Shown: piece after piece, positions 26,001 through 41,000 of the stretch | Position numbering within the stretch: the first letter of the stretch is position 1 | How the letters are laid out: each line of letters begins with the position of its first letter | Source: Archilochus colubris | Taxonomy: Eukaryota; Chordata; Aves; Apodiformes; Trochilidae | DNA length: 64,000 bases | Direction of reading: 5' to 3' | NCBI GenBank assembly: GCA_023079485.1 | Contig: CM041085.1 | Span: 92,329,115-92,393,114 of the forward strand | Position numbers and translations under genes: made by a program | The notes under the pieces: generated by a model | What the model saw: the letters and a program-made list of their open reading frames with translations, nothing else | Told to the model about the DNA's origin: nothing | Database searches by the model: none

Positions 26001-29000
26001 GATTGGTTTTTCTCCTACTCAGTGTTTTGCACTAACTATTCAACACAATCCTCTGCAGGGAGATGCTGTTCTCAACCAAGGTGTTCAGTGTTTTTTCATG
26101 AGTGGCTCCTTGCCCAAGGGCAGCCTTTCAGCTCCCATTTAATGCAGCATCCACTTCAGCACATCAATAGCCCTCATTCTCTCTCCCATATCAGCCATCA
26201 CTTTGTCCCTGTGTGCCATTCTGGCTCAATCACTCACCTCATTAGGTTATTCAGAACATATTTTGGGCACCACATTTGAGGGAATAGCTAACATCACCCT
26301 GATCTTGCCCCAAGTGTGCTTCACAGCACCTGCTCATACAGCCTCACAGCAGCTCATCCCTGAACTGAGGTGTCCAAATTGCTTTGCAAATTTGACTGCC
26401 TCATTTTTGGGGGCTGTTCCACCTGGAGAAGAGGAGGTTGAGGGGTGACCTTATTACTGTCTACAACTACCTGAGAGGAGGTTGTAGTGAAGCAGGTGTT
26501 GGCCTCTTCTCCCTAGCGACCAGCAACAGGAAAAGAGGTAATGTGTTTATTAATGTGTTTAATGTGTTTTTTTGGACCAGGGGAGGTCCAAATTAGATAC
26601 TAGGGAAAATTTCAATGATCTTATTCATTTCTCATTGCCTTGGAGATAGGCATTCAAATTCACAAACAGATACTACGTATCATAGAATCATAGAGCAATT
26701 TGTGTTGGAAGGGACCTTAAGGATCATCTAGTTCTAATCCCTTTACCATGGGCAGGGACCCCTTCCACTAGAGCAGATTGCTCAGAGCCCCATCCAATCT
26801 GGTCTTCATAAACATATTTTCCTAATTCAGTCCTCCATTTTTCCATGATAAATTCCAATCTTTCACTGCTTGACAACATTGACTATAAGTGTACAGGAGC
26901 TTTTCGGCTACTAAGCCTAGTCAATACTTTTTCAACTGTGTAGAGTCAAAAATGATCTTGCACAAGCCTGCTACTTCTCCTTGTTGTTCCGCCACTGTCA
27001 GTCTCTGTGTAACTACTTCCTCGGTGATCTAATAAATTCATCCTTGCTTATTCTCTCCATGTCAAAGAATAAAGTCCCATGCTGTGTTCTGTAATTCAAG
27101 TGCATGCCTCATTAAATACTTGTCTTCTTAATACAGTGGCATGGGACTACATTTGAGGAAAAAGCCTCACATATTGTACACACTATTCTGCAGGAGTTTT
27201 AGTCCTGAGTGCATAATTTTTGTGCATCCCAAATAAAATCAGAAGCATCCAAGCAGCAGTTGATTTCTGTTTGGGGCAGGGAAACCCCAGGCTGCTGTGC
27301 CAGGAAGCTCTGCTTGATAATTAGGAGGTTACTGGAAATTTTTATGTTTCCATTTGCATTCTGCTTGGTGGCATGTTTGGAGGAAATTGTGTCAGTTTTG
27401 TTTACAACCTAATGTTCACATGGAATATTTGTGAATACTCAGCAAAATATTTTATTTTATAAACCAGTATATCTAAAGTTTTAGAGCAAATGTTAGAGAA
27501 GATTAAAAGATCACGGGTCTGCACCTCTTTCCAATGCTCTCTAAAACTCTCAGATAAATAAAAATGAAATTATGATCTTATGCTGAGTTAACTTCACCAC
27601 TGATAGTGAAACATTTGTGCTCTAAACTGGTCATTGGTATTTTATTACATTCATGACTGTCAGATGAAAAGGGTAGAAAAACATGCTTTACTCACCCAAG
27701 GAGTTTGACTGAATGAGTTTTCCATTTAGATCCTGCTTTCTGGGAGTGTCTGTAGATTCCCTCTTTGTAAAGGAAAAAATCTTCATACACTTTCATTATA
27801 GCTACAAAACAAAGGAAAAAATCATCACACTCAGCAAATATTGCTTCTGTTCTGGTTTGCTCTTTGCATTTTCCCAGTGGAATTTATGCTGTGTGTTGGA
27901 CTGCATAATTATACATTGCAATTACAGTTTATTCCTAATTGCTCAAAAGTCCCATGATGTGATTGAATTGAGTGAAATATTCCACTAGTGTTCTCTCAAA
28001 GGTCTCTCATCAAGTTCATTGGATTTCCCTGTATTGGAAACTCCTTATCATGGACTTCTTTCAATACAGTAAGAGAAATATTGCCTCATGTAGGTTTACA
28101 TAGGTTTTTTTTAATACCAGTGAAATCCAAATCAATAAAATAAATCTCCTCAAGGTCTGTGTATAAAATCTATAATTCTGACAAGTATCTGCATATTCCT
28201 GAAAAGTATTTAACAGACAATGTATATCCTGTGAACTATGGTAGAGTGATATATATGTCTGCCCTCTTCTGAAACTCAGAGTTTATCTAAGTACATAGAA
28301 ATCTCCATATGAAAATCCAGGTTTTCTGTATAAGTGTTCATCATGACATTCAGCTAAAAGCATGGGTAAAAAAAAGCCTTTGTTTCCAGAAAAATGTAAG
28401 GCCAAAAAGCAGATGAACTGGAAATTTTGTGCAAGAGAATTTATATTACAATTTGCATTATTTGTCTATTCATAATTTCCTAGGAATGCAATTCACTTTG
28501 GATTTTATAAGAAAAATGTTTTGGGTTTCTTTTCAACATTTGTTCTGCCACCTTAATACCATTTGATTTGCTATATGGTGGGCTACTAGATCAAGACAAA
28601 TGAAAGTATCTTCCAGATCCACATGACCTTTAGATTCCAGTGAATCAGAAGCTTTAAATAAAAGCTTAACTCCAAATTACTTTTAGCTTATGATTTAAAA
28701 AATCTCTAAGTGTTATACAGCTTTGAACTTGAGAACTGGTGAAATCCAGTTTCCTAAGATCTTGCTTTTTGGGAATCCAATAAGGTACAAGTTTCCCTGA
28801 CCATTTTGGTCTTGTTAGAATATTTATAATATATGGGCCTGGTATAGATCTTCAGTGTCCTGTAAGGTAAGCTCATGCTGCAGGTTTTTTTCTGCCTGGC
28901 ACACTTTTTTTCATAAACTTGAAGGAAATTAACTATTCCAGTCCCTTGGCCTCTATCATATCTGGCTGAAAATAAAAACATTCATAAATTTTAGGGGTTG

Positions 29001-32000
29001 AAAGAGAACAGCTCAAAACCTGGTCAAATGGGTCGATTTACCCAGGAAACCTGGCTAAACAGATACTTTGCTAATGGGGTTGATCACATAAAAAAATGTA
29101 TACCAATACCAACACATGGGGAAAAAGCAGCTGTGATGCTACCTAGGTGGTAAGCCCAGGAGAGAGCTGTATCAGTTAAATCATAATAAAAGTTAAATGC
29201 TTTTAATGAATAATATTACAGGTCCTGCCAAGCTGCCTGCAGAACCGGAGCTCATGCATATTGACAGCAACAGACCAAGTGGAAAATAAGCACAGAGTTA
29301 ATACCTGGTTTCTAGCTGCAAGCTCAGGACTCTCTTAGAGCTCTCTGCAAAGGTTTCCTCCCTCCCTCTGGCCCCAGGCTTATCAGAGCCAGGAGTTTAA
29401 CTCCTGAGGATGTCCCTGCACCACAGCACAAAATGAGCTGCTGAGGTTTCTGAGCTGCCAGAGTAGCCTGGAAAGGGGAGAGCTCAAAAGCAGTACAAAA
29501 GAACAGAAAGAGGAAAGAGGACTCCCACTGGCCTCAGCCCATGTTAGTGTTAGAGAGGTGAAGAGTAATTAAAGAAATTACTGTAGAGACTTTCCTGGAT
29601 CTTGTCATGATATTTTGGGTAAGGGGTGGCAAAGAAACAGAGGTGAGTACAAGGTCTGCAAAATTCACTTCTCTCATGGGAGGTCTGAGGTTAGAACTCA
29701 TCTATTTCTAAATCATGCTGTTCTTGGAAATCACAGCCTGTATGATCAGTTTCAGAAAACAATTTATTTTTTATCAGCAGCTCTAAATCTAACACCTGTT
29801 CTTGGCTCTGTGAAGAAACATCATACATAAATTAGTTTCTTAAATGAAAACAAAAGCTTTGAAATGTGATACGAGAATAACTTTAGTCTACATGAGAGAA
29901 TTTTATCCCTCATTAAATATTAATTTAACATTTAGTGTATGTGTATATATTTCTGTATATATATGCAAATATATATACTTATGTGTATTTATATACCCTA
30001 CAGTCAGGAGAATACAATGTTTAGAATGGGCTGGGCTGAAAAGTAGGGTGGACAGAGAGACAATTATTCAAAATCAAGCACTGAAATATCTATTTATTTA
30101 TTTATTCAGAAACTTTATCCTGTTATTAACTGTGACTTGGACACAATGAAATGATCACAGTCCACCAGCCAGCTTTTTTCCTTCCCTCATAGAACAGATT
30201 TTGCATTTCCACAATGAATTGATTAATCACTAGTGAATCAGGAGATGCTGTGATTTTCATAAAGTTGATTATAGCTCATGAATGAGCTACCTCAGTCATA
30301 ATGAGCTGTCTGATCATGCATATAAATGCAGCAGATTATAAGATTAATTTCTCTATTGATTCCTCTGCATAAAATTCTTAATGAGAATTTTCATCTCTAA
30401 GAAATATCAAGGTACAAAAAACTAAGTGGTCTTGCTACAAAAGGAACTGAAGTATAAGAGTTTACATAAATGTAGCCTATCCTAATATTTTCCCCAGGTC
30501 ATTTTCTTATGCCAGCAAATCAAATGCTTTTTTTCACCAAGATCATGATAACTGAAATTATAAGTTTGGTAGGGGAAAATCTGTGATGTATTGTCAGCAA
30601 TTGTTAGCTTTTCTTTTATTGAGACTGACTAATTTGACAGAAAGGATAATTTTCCTGCATCAGCACTATAACCCACAGTATTTCCTGAAGTACATTAAGA
30701 AAAAAAGGTTAATAGGCAATATTAGATTGTCTATTTGAATGTTTCCAAAACGTTAATTAAATTTCATTGTGTTTATTTGAAAATGGAATTTTAAAAATCT
30801 AATGTTTCATCATTAGCATCTGAAAGTCCTAATTGTTCAGTTCTTGAATCATATAAAACAATGACATGCATCAGAGAGAAATTGTCATTCAAATTTTAAA
30901 CCTGTATAACAAAACATTTCAATTACATTCCTACACTTCCTGTTTCACAATTGTTAAAAAATATATGGTTTTCTGTAGAGAAACAAGACATCCAGGTGCC
31001 TCGAGTTGCCAATGAGTGGGTGTGAGTCCACCTGTGCCTGATTAGGACAGGCCCCTATTGGGCATGAGCAAGACCAGGGGGCCAATAAAGGTGGGACACA
31101 CACCCACAGAAGGAAGCTCACTCTGGTGTGAGGCAATGGAGAGGTCAGCAGCTCGTCGAGCCTCAGGAGCAAGAAAGGCTCCTCCTGCTTCAGTTTTCTT
31201 AACTTTGAATGTGCCCAAAAATCCAAGTACATTCATCACAAAGAGGGTGACTTTTTACATCATGATCTTCAAAGGATCTTGAATGGTTTCCAGCTATTAA
31301 ACATAGTACATTAGATAAGACTGGCCAGAAGCACTTTGTAAGTTCTTGAGGAATGACAGCTAAATGAATAATGGAAAAATCTCTTTCAGTAGCTGAAGAT
31401 AATTTGCAGGATATTTTGGAGGAAAAAAAAAAAGTATGATCTGGTTTTAAAATTAGAATTATACCCTGATGGCATTTGTAGCATGGGAGGACAGAGGAGA
31501 GAATTGGTGAAAAATTTTTAACTTATAACTGACTCATTTTAAAATTTCATTATAGCAAAAAGAAAAAAAAGGAAATTATTTCACTCAGTGATATACACCT
31601 TTGGTTAAATACCCTTCTTTAGATCTTGATTTTTCCACATACAGCATCACCTTAACCTGACACAGACATTTCTGTGAAAAAGCATTGACATTTCAAAAAA
31701 ACATATGAATTATTCAGTGATTAAAATCTAACAAATGGCTGACTATATATTATTTTCAGTATAAGGTGTAGTACTGACAGATTAATCTAGCAGACCTGGA
31801 CTACAAATGAAGCATTAAAGAGAGGTCTGAAATTGTATATTCAGGATCATATTTTTTCATTTTCTTAAAACAAGCAGAAACTACTGTATTTATTTCTAGA
31901 TCAAATGCAGCAAAGTATATTTTGATTGAACAAAAAAATTTGGACAGAACAAAAGGCTCATAATATTGATCTTCTTAAGCCTGAGTGCAGTTTAATTACA

Positions 32001-35000
32001 ACTGCCCACATAGAAAGCTTGAAGAAGTAATTTCAGCTCCATGATACACTGAAATAAACTAAATCAATCCATTTCAATCAAGACCATTTCAGTAATAAAT
32101 TGGAGGTTATGAAAAATTGTTATATAATTGAGGGTAATAGAAATGCAGAAGTAATACAAAGCCTGAAGTAAAATACTTTGGCTTTGTATCATCCATCCAT
32201 CCAAGATGGGTGGACATCCACCTCTATGATTTTCCTCCCTCACCCCACATCCCAAATCCCAGCACCTCTCTAGTTACACTGGCCTGGGAGATGAGCAGGA
32301 AGATGAATTTTCATGTGCTGCCAGCACCTTCCTTGGCTGCAAACAAGCACTATTTGGGATAAACAACTCTTTTACAGTCCTTCACTCCCTGCTCTAAGAA
32401 GTGAGGGATCTTTATTTGCAAGATTAAGCAGAAAAATTCAAAAGTGACAAGGTGAAATTCCGGGGGTGTTTCAGCACAGAATGATCCCAGCCCTAGAGAA
32501 CAGAACTTAGCTAACACCTAACTTCTGCACAGCCCCAAATTGCTATTTCATCAGTGAAAGATCTATCATGAGGAAAAGGCACATTTACACTCCACAGATT
32601 TTGTGCAAATTTTCAGCAAATCCAGCTCAAGCTCATTGTACTCATGATGGGCTCTGAAGCTATAAAGCTGCCTTCAGGGACACTACTTCCCACTGAATGT
32701 CCCTCATTGAACTACAGTCTATGTGTCTGTTTTGATCACTGTGGAAAGCAATATGTGTTTTCTAATATTTTGGTACAAGGACATAGCACACTTCTATCAT
32801 TTCAATAATAAAGTTATCATCTTCCAAACTTACCCTACCTTGCACTGGTCCTTTGTCCATGATTTCTTTCATTATATCAGTTTCCTGAATGGAGGAGAGA
32901 GAGCAAGGGAAGATAAAATATTCTATTAACTAAAACTGGTTTGTTGATGTGTATGTATATGATATAAATATGCAATGGTACTTGTATTTCTGCTAGAGAA
33001 TATTTGGTCTACCAAATGAACAAAACCTTCAGAAGCATGTTTAAGAGCACTAATGCACAGTTAAGACTTCATACTTTTATATTTCTAATTTCTATAGTAT
33101 CACAAAGAAACATCTTTAAAGAGATGATGTAAAACTGAGAAGCTACAAAGAATTTAAACTTTTCTGAAAATACAAGGGCAGTATAAAGAAAAATTCACAG
33201 CTGTGGACTTCAAGTAACATTAACATATTTCTATATGCAAGATCTCCTTTTCAAAAATGCATGACGCAATTGATGAAAAGCTTGAACTTACTTTTGAGGA
33301 GACCCTGTAGTGAGAAGCACTCCGGTATAACCGATTGGATTTTTCAAAAGGATTGGGACAAGGGCCATTTGTATAGTTTTTTCCATATTCACTTGACACA
33401 TAACAATGGTTTTCACCTGACAGCCCCAGATGGTTGTTCCAGAATGATGGATAACATGCATATGATACAACTCTGTTCGGATGCAAAAATAAATAAATAA
33501 AGAAAAAAGTTCATAAGAAGCTTGCTTGAATATTCAGTTTTATTTCAAGCTTTTAACTATTTCCCAACTGTTGCATTTCAAGTAAATCTACAGACTCCCT
33601 CATTCTTCAGAAGTATAAAAGTTTGTTGAGATAAAGAGTCCTATGCTTGTTTTTAAAGGTTTTAGTACAATAACTGGTGTCCTGTTGGCAACAAATATCA
33701 TACTTTTTCCCAAGAGAGGTATAACACTTTGAGATAAATACTAATAGCTTAATTGATACTAGCAATGTAACTCCTGAAAAGGGAACTGAACCTCTACTAC
33801 TAAAAATACATGGGAGATAAGTGAGAATCTATTCTCAGCAGATGATAAACTCAGAGTTTTCAGTGAGTTAATGAACAATCCAGCCACAGAGCAGGATTAG
33901 GGGAAGCATTTGGATGAGGGCTGGTGACTGAGTTCCTCCCTCTTGATTCATGGGGGTAAATAAAAAGAACAAATTATCTGGACTGATGCTGGCAGGAGCA
34001 ACTTTACCCAGATCAATATATGACATAGAATAAGCAAGACTGGGTAGGCATCAGAGAGATGGAGTTTATTGCAATTTTACAATTTTCCTATTTTTCAGTA
34101 AAGTTCAGACTGTTCCAGTTTATGCCTGGAAGTGAATGTGGCCCAAAGGACAAACAGAGACAAACTTTGTGACTTATAACATGTGGCACCCAGTGGGCAC
34201 AAAAGGCTGGGGACTATCTCAGGAGGCTCTGGCTATAGGGCTCCTTCTGGCAGTTCCTGGCTAATGACAGCAATCAGCCTCTGAAGGAAACAAAAAAAGC
34301 AGATTGCCCCATGATATCATAGGGGTGTATGTCTGATCCCTACAGCTCCTGAAAACAGCCTGGCTGTTTCATCAAAAAGCATCTCTCTCAGAAGATTTAT
34401 AATTGCTGACAGAGTTTTCACTCACACATACAGCAGTTAATTTTTTCTTACTGCTTACTGCAAATTTGCATTAAAGCTTTCAGTTTCAAGGTTTTAGAGT
34501 TTATCTACAGGAAATATGACTCATTTTTAACACTTTTAAATGAAAGTCTATATTCCACCAAGATTTTAATTTAAAAATATTAAATCCAGTAATCACTGGG
34601 CAGTTTCTATCCTGACTGAGATATAAAACCCACAAAAATAGATTTATGAAGAGAATCATGGGGAAAATGTGCTATAGCAAATATATGAAATATACTTATT
34701 GCTTTAAGTGCAACAAAGACAAATATTTTAATAACAACAAAGAGTCTCTCCAACATGCTTTTAATTCCAGACTTCAAAGACTCAAAGTCTTTTAACACTG
34801 CTGTTGTCATAGTAATCACTGTGAAGAAGATGTGATAACTCACCTGAGACTTAAACCCCTGCTAATTTTGAATTTGGAAATCTCCAAAGTACTAAATCAA
34901 GTGAACTTTAAAGCAGAGGCTAAAGACCCTTATTGCATTCAAGAATGGAAAGGGGCAATGAAAAATAGGTGGTTTCAAGGAAAGGTTGAGAGGGGTTTTA

Positions 35001-38000
35001 ATTCTTTTCCTTGGCAATACTTCAAATGAACTGCTGCTTAATACAATGTTTTTTTCAACAGCTTATCCTGGATTGTTCAGCCATTTTGACTCTTTACTAG
35101 CCGAACATATTTTTTACTTTAATAAATTGAAGAAAACAAAATATCTGCTTAAAATGTACTTAGTAACGATCTGAAATGCTCAAAGGCACACCAGTCTTAC
35201 CACTTACTATTTTATCCTTTTAATAAGATACTGGAACCTCCTAGTTTTCTACATTAAACTGCTAGATGTTTCCAAAACATTATACACACTTTGGTGATAA
35301 TTCCATGGAGGCCTATTAGAAGGCTTCTCTTAAAGAGTATAATTAAACAGTTCAGTGAAGTAGACTATTTTAAAATAGGCAGTCTTGTAAAAAGGATATG
35401 TATTTAAGTAGCTCACCAACTATATTTAATCTTTTCTCTAACCATAGTTTCTGCAGTCATTATTAATATAATGTAACAGCTCTTTGCTGAAATGTGAGTG
35501 TGTACATGATGAGGGACAATGGTTTTAAGCTGGAAGAGGGTAGAGATTTAGGTTAGATATTAGGAAGAAATTCTTTATTGTGAGGATGGTAAGGCACTGG
35601 AACACGTTTCCCAGGGAGGCTGTGGATGCTTCATCCCTGGAAATATTCACAGCCAGGCTGGATGGGGCTTGGAGCAACCTGCTCTAGTGGGAGGTGTCCA
35701 TGCTCACATCATGGGGGGGGGGTGGAACCAGATGATCTTTAAGGTCCCTTCCAACCCTATGATTCTATGATTCTACGAAGCATGAGAACAGTAAACATTG
35801 AAAGCATTACCAGAAGACCTGCCACAAGAGTCACAAAAGAAAAACATAAATAAATGTTTACGTGCACACATTCACATACAAAATATACTGGGAGCAAGTA
35901 GCATCCAGGGAGAAGCAGCAAAAGCCTGCAGTGTGTTGATACAGCCTTGGCAGAATTAATCTGGAATTATGTTTATGTGTTCAATCTAAGGAATTTTTGT
36001 GTGGTTTTATTGTATTTATATGTTTTAATTTTGCGATGAGAATATAATCTAAAACATTAGACTGTCATTAGCAAGTTGGTTAAAATTAATAACGGTAACA
36101 TAATAACCCACAGCTCCTAAAACCCAAGGTACAAATTAGATCAAGCTTTGATTAGAAGCAGTACTTGCGTTTAAGTGTGTAGCCTTTTTACCACCTGAAA
36201 ATGATTATTTTCTTTCTCATTATTAAATACTACAAGCTTTTCATTTCCCGTAGCAGATAAAATAGATGTTTCCAAAGCACACTGATTCCTCCCAAAGTAT
36301 GACTTGCAATGGAAATGCCTAAAATTAATAATACTTAGAATACAGATTGATTCTTTAATTAACAGAGGAAGACAAAGAGAGAGTTAAACAGTGATTCAGC
36401 ACCAATTATAGCATATTTCACTCCTAATTGGGTACTCAGGGATTTTAAAAATCATGTCTCAGCACTGGGCTACCGTCACTGAGCTTTATGGAAGTCTTCT
36501 ATTGACTTCACTGGGGATAGTTTAGACCAGCACTTGATTTTCCTGAAAATCTATGAAATAAACTGAAATAAGCACTTTGGAAATCAGAAAACCAGAAGCT
36601 TTAAAATAGTCTTAAACACCTGCAGTGAAAATTTAAAAACCCACACAGAAAATCAATGTGCTCCTTCCCTATTGCTGGATATGGAGATAATGAAAGATAT
36701 TGCAATATACTGGCTTATAAAATAAAAGTCACTTGAAAGTGTGACGAAGAAAGCACTATTTAACAAGGCTCATTCAAAAGACATTTCATTTTTCTTTGCC
36801 ATAACTATCAATTCTTTTAATTGGCAAAGGTAAAGGGTTATGGATTACAGCCTTGTGAATCAGGAAAATATGTCATGCTCCAGGAAAAGTGTGTCAAGCA
36901 GATCTAAGGAGTTCCCAGGATTGTGTTGGTGATCTGAGGTGCCCTGTTTGCACACTTCCAGGCTTACATCAGTCAGAAAGCCTGCTCCACACACCACTTC
37001 CATGATGGTAGGTCATGGGTAATGGGGGAGAAATCATCTCACTGCTGCCTTTACACCAGCACCAGCTCCTGTGTGGGGACAGCTGGGAGGGTGACAAAAT
37101 GCCTCATGCAGCTTCAGCCTGCCTTTCCTTATAGACATAAGCTGACTCATATACTTAAACTGCCTCTGCAGAACAGGCTGTTTCACTGACCACACTGCTT
37201 CGGGTAAAAAAGAAAATAAAATGCAGCTTTCTGCTATAAGAACAATATTCTTATTTTGGGCTCATGGTGATTATGTTCCTACTACAGGGATAACAGACAG
37301 AGGGAATAGAAGACTGGAAGATTGTTCCATTGCTATGTTCTTTAGGGCTCTTTAGCCTTTTCTTTAGGACACTGTCACCAGCTTGATTAGATTTTGCTTT
37401 ACAAAATAACCAGTGTTTGATACTTTGGAATATGCAAACTGTTGCCTCATGCAACTGGGTGCTTACTCAAGGTTATTTAACATGGAGAACCTGTGTCCTA
37501 AGAACCACAGAAGTTTTGAACCCACTTATGGTATTGTCTTTGGCATTTAAAAAATCCTTTCTTGTTCCTCTTGCCATTAGAGAGGTTACCACTTTCCCCA
37601 GTTAATTACAATGTCTAGAGGTAATGTGTGGCTTAAATGGCAACTGAGAACCCTCATTCAAAAGTCTTCACTTTTTTTTTTTTTTTTAGTGCTTTATTGT
37701 TTTTTGCTTCGTGAAGGTGATTTAAAGGTGTACAGGAGAGAGAAGCAATGCAGTTAATGCAGTAATGCAGTAATGAAGTAATGCAGTTAATTTGACCTAG
37801 GACAGAGCTAAAAGCCTCTTTTTGAAGGTCAGAAACCATAATCGAAACACAAGGAAATTGCAACTTAAACATCTGGTTCAAGTTAAAATAATATAAACAG
37901 ATAGATAAAATATTTACCCATGTGTTTTCAGATATCTCCAAGCACCATCAATACTTCCACCATTGCATCCGTGTTGATTACTTGTATCACAAGAGATCAA

Positions 38001-41000
38001 ATTCTGAGCAGAAAGGTTGTCTGTGATCTGACCCTGGGAATGAATTGCTATTCTATCTGCTGCTACACCTGTTTTGAAATAAGTTTTCTGTTATCAAAAG
38101 CAAATAATTATGACTTCACACACCTGTTAGAAGGACTGAAATCCAACCTCACTATTTTCTGTCTTTGCAGGTAACTTCACAAATCAATGCTGATAATCTG
38201 TACAGACTTTCAAGAGAGAGAATTGTGAAACTACAGGATACCATGAATGACTTTACTGTAATATTATAAATCCATAGATTTACTGGTTATCATAAGATCT
38301 CCCATCTCTAAGCATCAGATGAGACATTTCCATTATTTAGTCCACACCATGTTTGTAAATGCATATTCATTTCTGGCTGACTTCAGCAGAAGCAAATACT
38401 TCCCCCACCTCTCTGCAAACAAATCCCCAAATATCTTTTCTCTTCTTTCTACCTTTCCTTCTTATATTACAGAAAAAATAAAGCCACAAATTACCAGTCC
38501 TACAAAGAAGAAAATTCAAGACTGAAAATATGTATTTTTTTTACTGGAAAAACTATATGAAAATGCTCATATTAATGTATATATTTGGGATTCACTGTAG
38601 CTCCTCACCATATCATACATGATTCTTCTTCTGAGATAGACACCTTAGATGTCTGAACTCAATCAAAGTCATTCTAAGTACTACTATATTTATGCACTGC
38701 TTTAAACACAGAACAAGTGAACTAATATGTGAAATTAAGACACTTCTTTCTTTAATGAGTGACCCTGAAACAATTATTCAGCTCTAATCACAGTCATTAC
38801 TTGTGCTCACATTATATTTTTATTATTGTTAGCCTTTCACTTTTGAATGGGAAAAAAAAATTTAAATCCCTTGAAATCTCAAACCCCATCAAAATCAACA
38901 TGAACTTGAGTGAACTTTGGACAAGTCTGCAAAAAAGTGAATCTGCTTATGGCAGCTGGTAATTACTGTTATGTCCTTTTCTGAGATGTCACATGGTAAT
39001 GAACTTGCTTTCATGAGTTTATTGTTACTGAAGAATTTTTGAATACTTATACGAATGATGATAAGAAAAAAGATACAGCAGTGCTTGTACATTCATTGAG
39101 CATTAATTAATCTTATAAAGAAGGATTGAAAATCCATATTAAAAATGTTAGATGAACCTAAACAACGTGGGGATGTATCTCATAATATTTCACATTTAAA
39201 TAATTATGTGAATTAAAGTAAAAATTTTCACTTATGAAAGGTTGAATATCTGTAAAGCCTTTCCCATAGTGAGATCTGTTAATCTGTGCAGCAATCTGTC
39301 AGGAGAGCTGTTAGAAGCACTCTTGGTTTTCTCTTTTAAACACTGAACATTATATACTGATAACAGAGTGTGTTCAGTCTGGTTTTGGCAGGGACCTGGG
39401 ACTAACTGAACAAAGTGCTCCTGTCCTTCACTTACTGCTGTCATTTAAAGAAGCAGCTGCAGAACCCAGTATCTGTGAGGCTGGATCAAGTCATAAAGAT
39501 CTTATGACTTTTTTCTCCATCTCTATATACCCCAAAATATACTGAGATTTATTGCAGCATAAGAGAGCTGAACATAATTGATCATTGTAGCTTCTTTGGA
39601 GAAAGTGATGCAACCACTTGTATCCATTTTCCATAAAACCAGAGACCATAGCACATGATGTCAAACATCTTCAATATCTCTCCGTGTTACACAAACATAT
39701 GAAAAGCAAACAGCGTTCTACAGCTTTGATAGATATTTTTAAGATTTTGGGACAACTTAGAGGGAAATGTGCAGTGTTTTTTAATATTCCTGGTTGCTGA
39801 TTAAAAGTGAACAGCAAGCTGAAATTACTTCCTTACTACATTACTATAAATTTTCATCACACGAATAACATCAGTGATATTTTTAAAAGGAGAAAACAAA
39901 TCAATATTACTTGCGGTTGAAAAAGCCCAGGATGCTCCACAGTTTCGTTGATCCAGAGGATCATGAATCCAGTCAGGCCATGCATAAGAGGCTACAAAAA
40001 ATGCAGGAAATTTTCCTTCTGGAAGTGAGTGTCCCTATAACAAAATGTAGGAGATCTGTATATGCTTCTATTTCTATTTTCATCTTAAGTGTTATCATGT
40101 TGGTGGGGTTTTTTTAAGAATTCTAAATTTTTAAATTGAGGAAACCTAAAACATTGGCACTTGTGGTTTCTAGAGCATCCCTGTAGTGGTTACCCTATGG
40201 CTGAGTGCTGTGGACCCACTGAGAGCAAGGTTGTTCTGGCACTCCACTAGCAGAGCTGGAAAACTGTGCTCTGCAACTGCCAACCTGAATAACACATCCA
40301 GTTTCTCTCTGTTTTTATCTCAAACAACAGTTCCCTAAGAAACATGTCAATTATGAACCAGCTGGCATTTTTGGAAAGAAAAGCCTTCACTTAACTAACT
40401 TCAGCAGTGAAGTTAGGTATCTGCTATTCTGTTCTGCTTGACATGTGGCTGTAGGTAGGAAATTTTAGTTACCATGGGAGAGGGATCAGTACAGTGTGTA
40501 ATTGATTTGTCTTTCACAGAGAGGATTTTCAATTTCCAGCACTTATCCTTATTCCTGAACAAAAATGGATGATTTTCCCTCTTCTTTGCAACTTGATATT
40601 GAGTTGATGAGAACTTATGGTCTGCTCACTAAAGTCATTTGGACAGCCACTTCTGGCATCTTCATGTCTTAGCCTTAATTGATGTCCTCCAAGTTTTGCA
40701 CTAATATCTGCATATGCAAGAACCATCTGGTACAATTGTTAATAATCTGCTCTGTGTTCAACATACCAAAACCATTGACAACACAATAGATAAAATGTGT
40801 TAATCTGTTCCTAAGCAAAACATTCCCTGATGCTTTTCAGAAGCAGGTTCGTGCACTTCAGTGCAATGGCTTCTGTCCTGCTCAAATCTTTTATTTTACT
40901 TCAGTTTATTTTGTCTTCTAATTCTGTCTGTCCTTGCTGCACCATTTTTCTAAATTGCTTAAGTGACTGATAGGACAATGGATCTTTTCCTAAGATGTTT

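Larger units (their letters stand above)
18229..27695 (-). other. TINAG: TINAG intron 9
   Basis: The largest intron at 9.5 kb. It holds a young-looking CR1 at 21561-22408, two opposed CR1 scraps near 26.4-26.8 kb and an A-rich simple tract near 22.87 kb. Open frames on the minus strand at 18625-19100 and 19225-19470 have no recognised relatives and no fitting splice phases, so they are left as unexplained intronic sequence. Confidence 0.8.
27802..32838 (-). other. TINAG: TINAG intron 8
   Basis: A 5.0-kb intron. It contains the LTR-like element at 30974-31200 on the opposite strand and a TA/TG-rich microsatellite near 29.94-29.99 kb. Nothing else was recognised. Confidence 0.8.
33473..37917 (-). 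other. TINAG: TINAG intron 6
   Basis: A 4.4-kb intron with a GTAAAT donor. It contains a CR1 3' fragment at 35505-35778 and a short tandem repeat near 37.75 kb. Nothing else was recognised. Confidence 0.8.

Noticed and set aside
30954..31282. Overlapping open frames on both strands, 65-92 codons
   Set aside because: They lie within and beside the LTR-like repeat that also occurs at 57.3-57.6 kb, so they are not independent genes.
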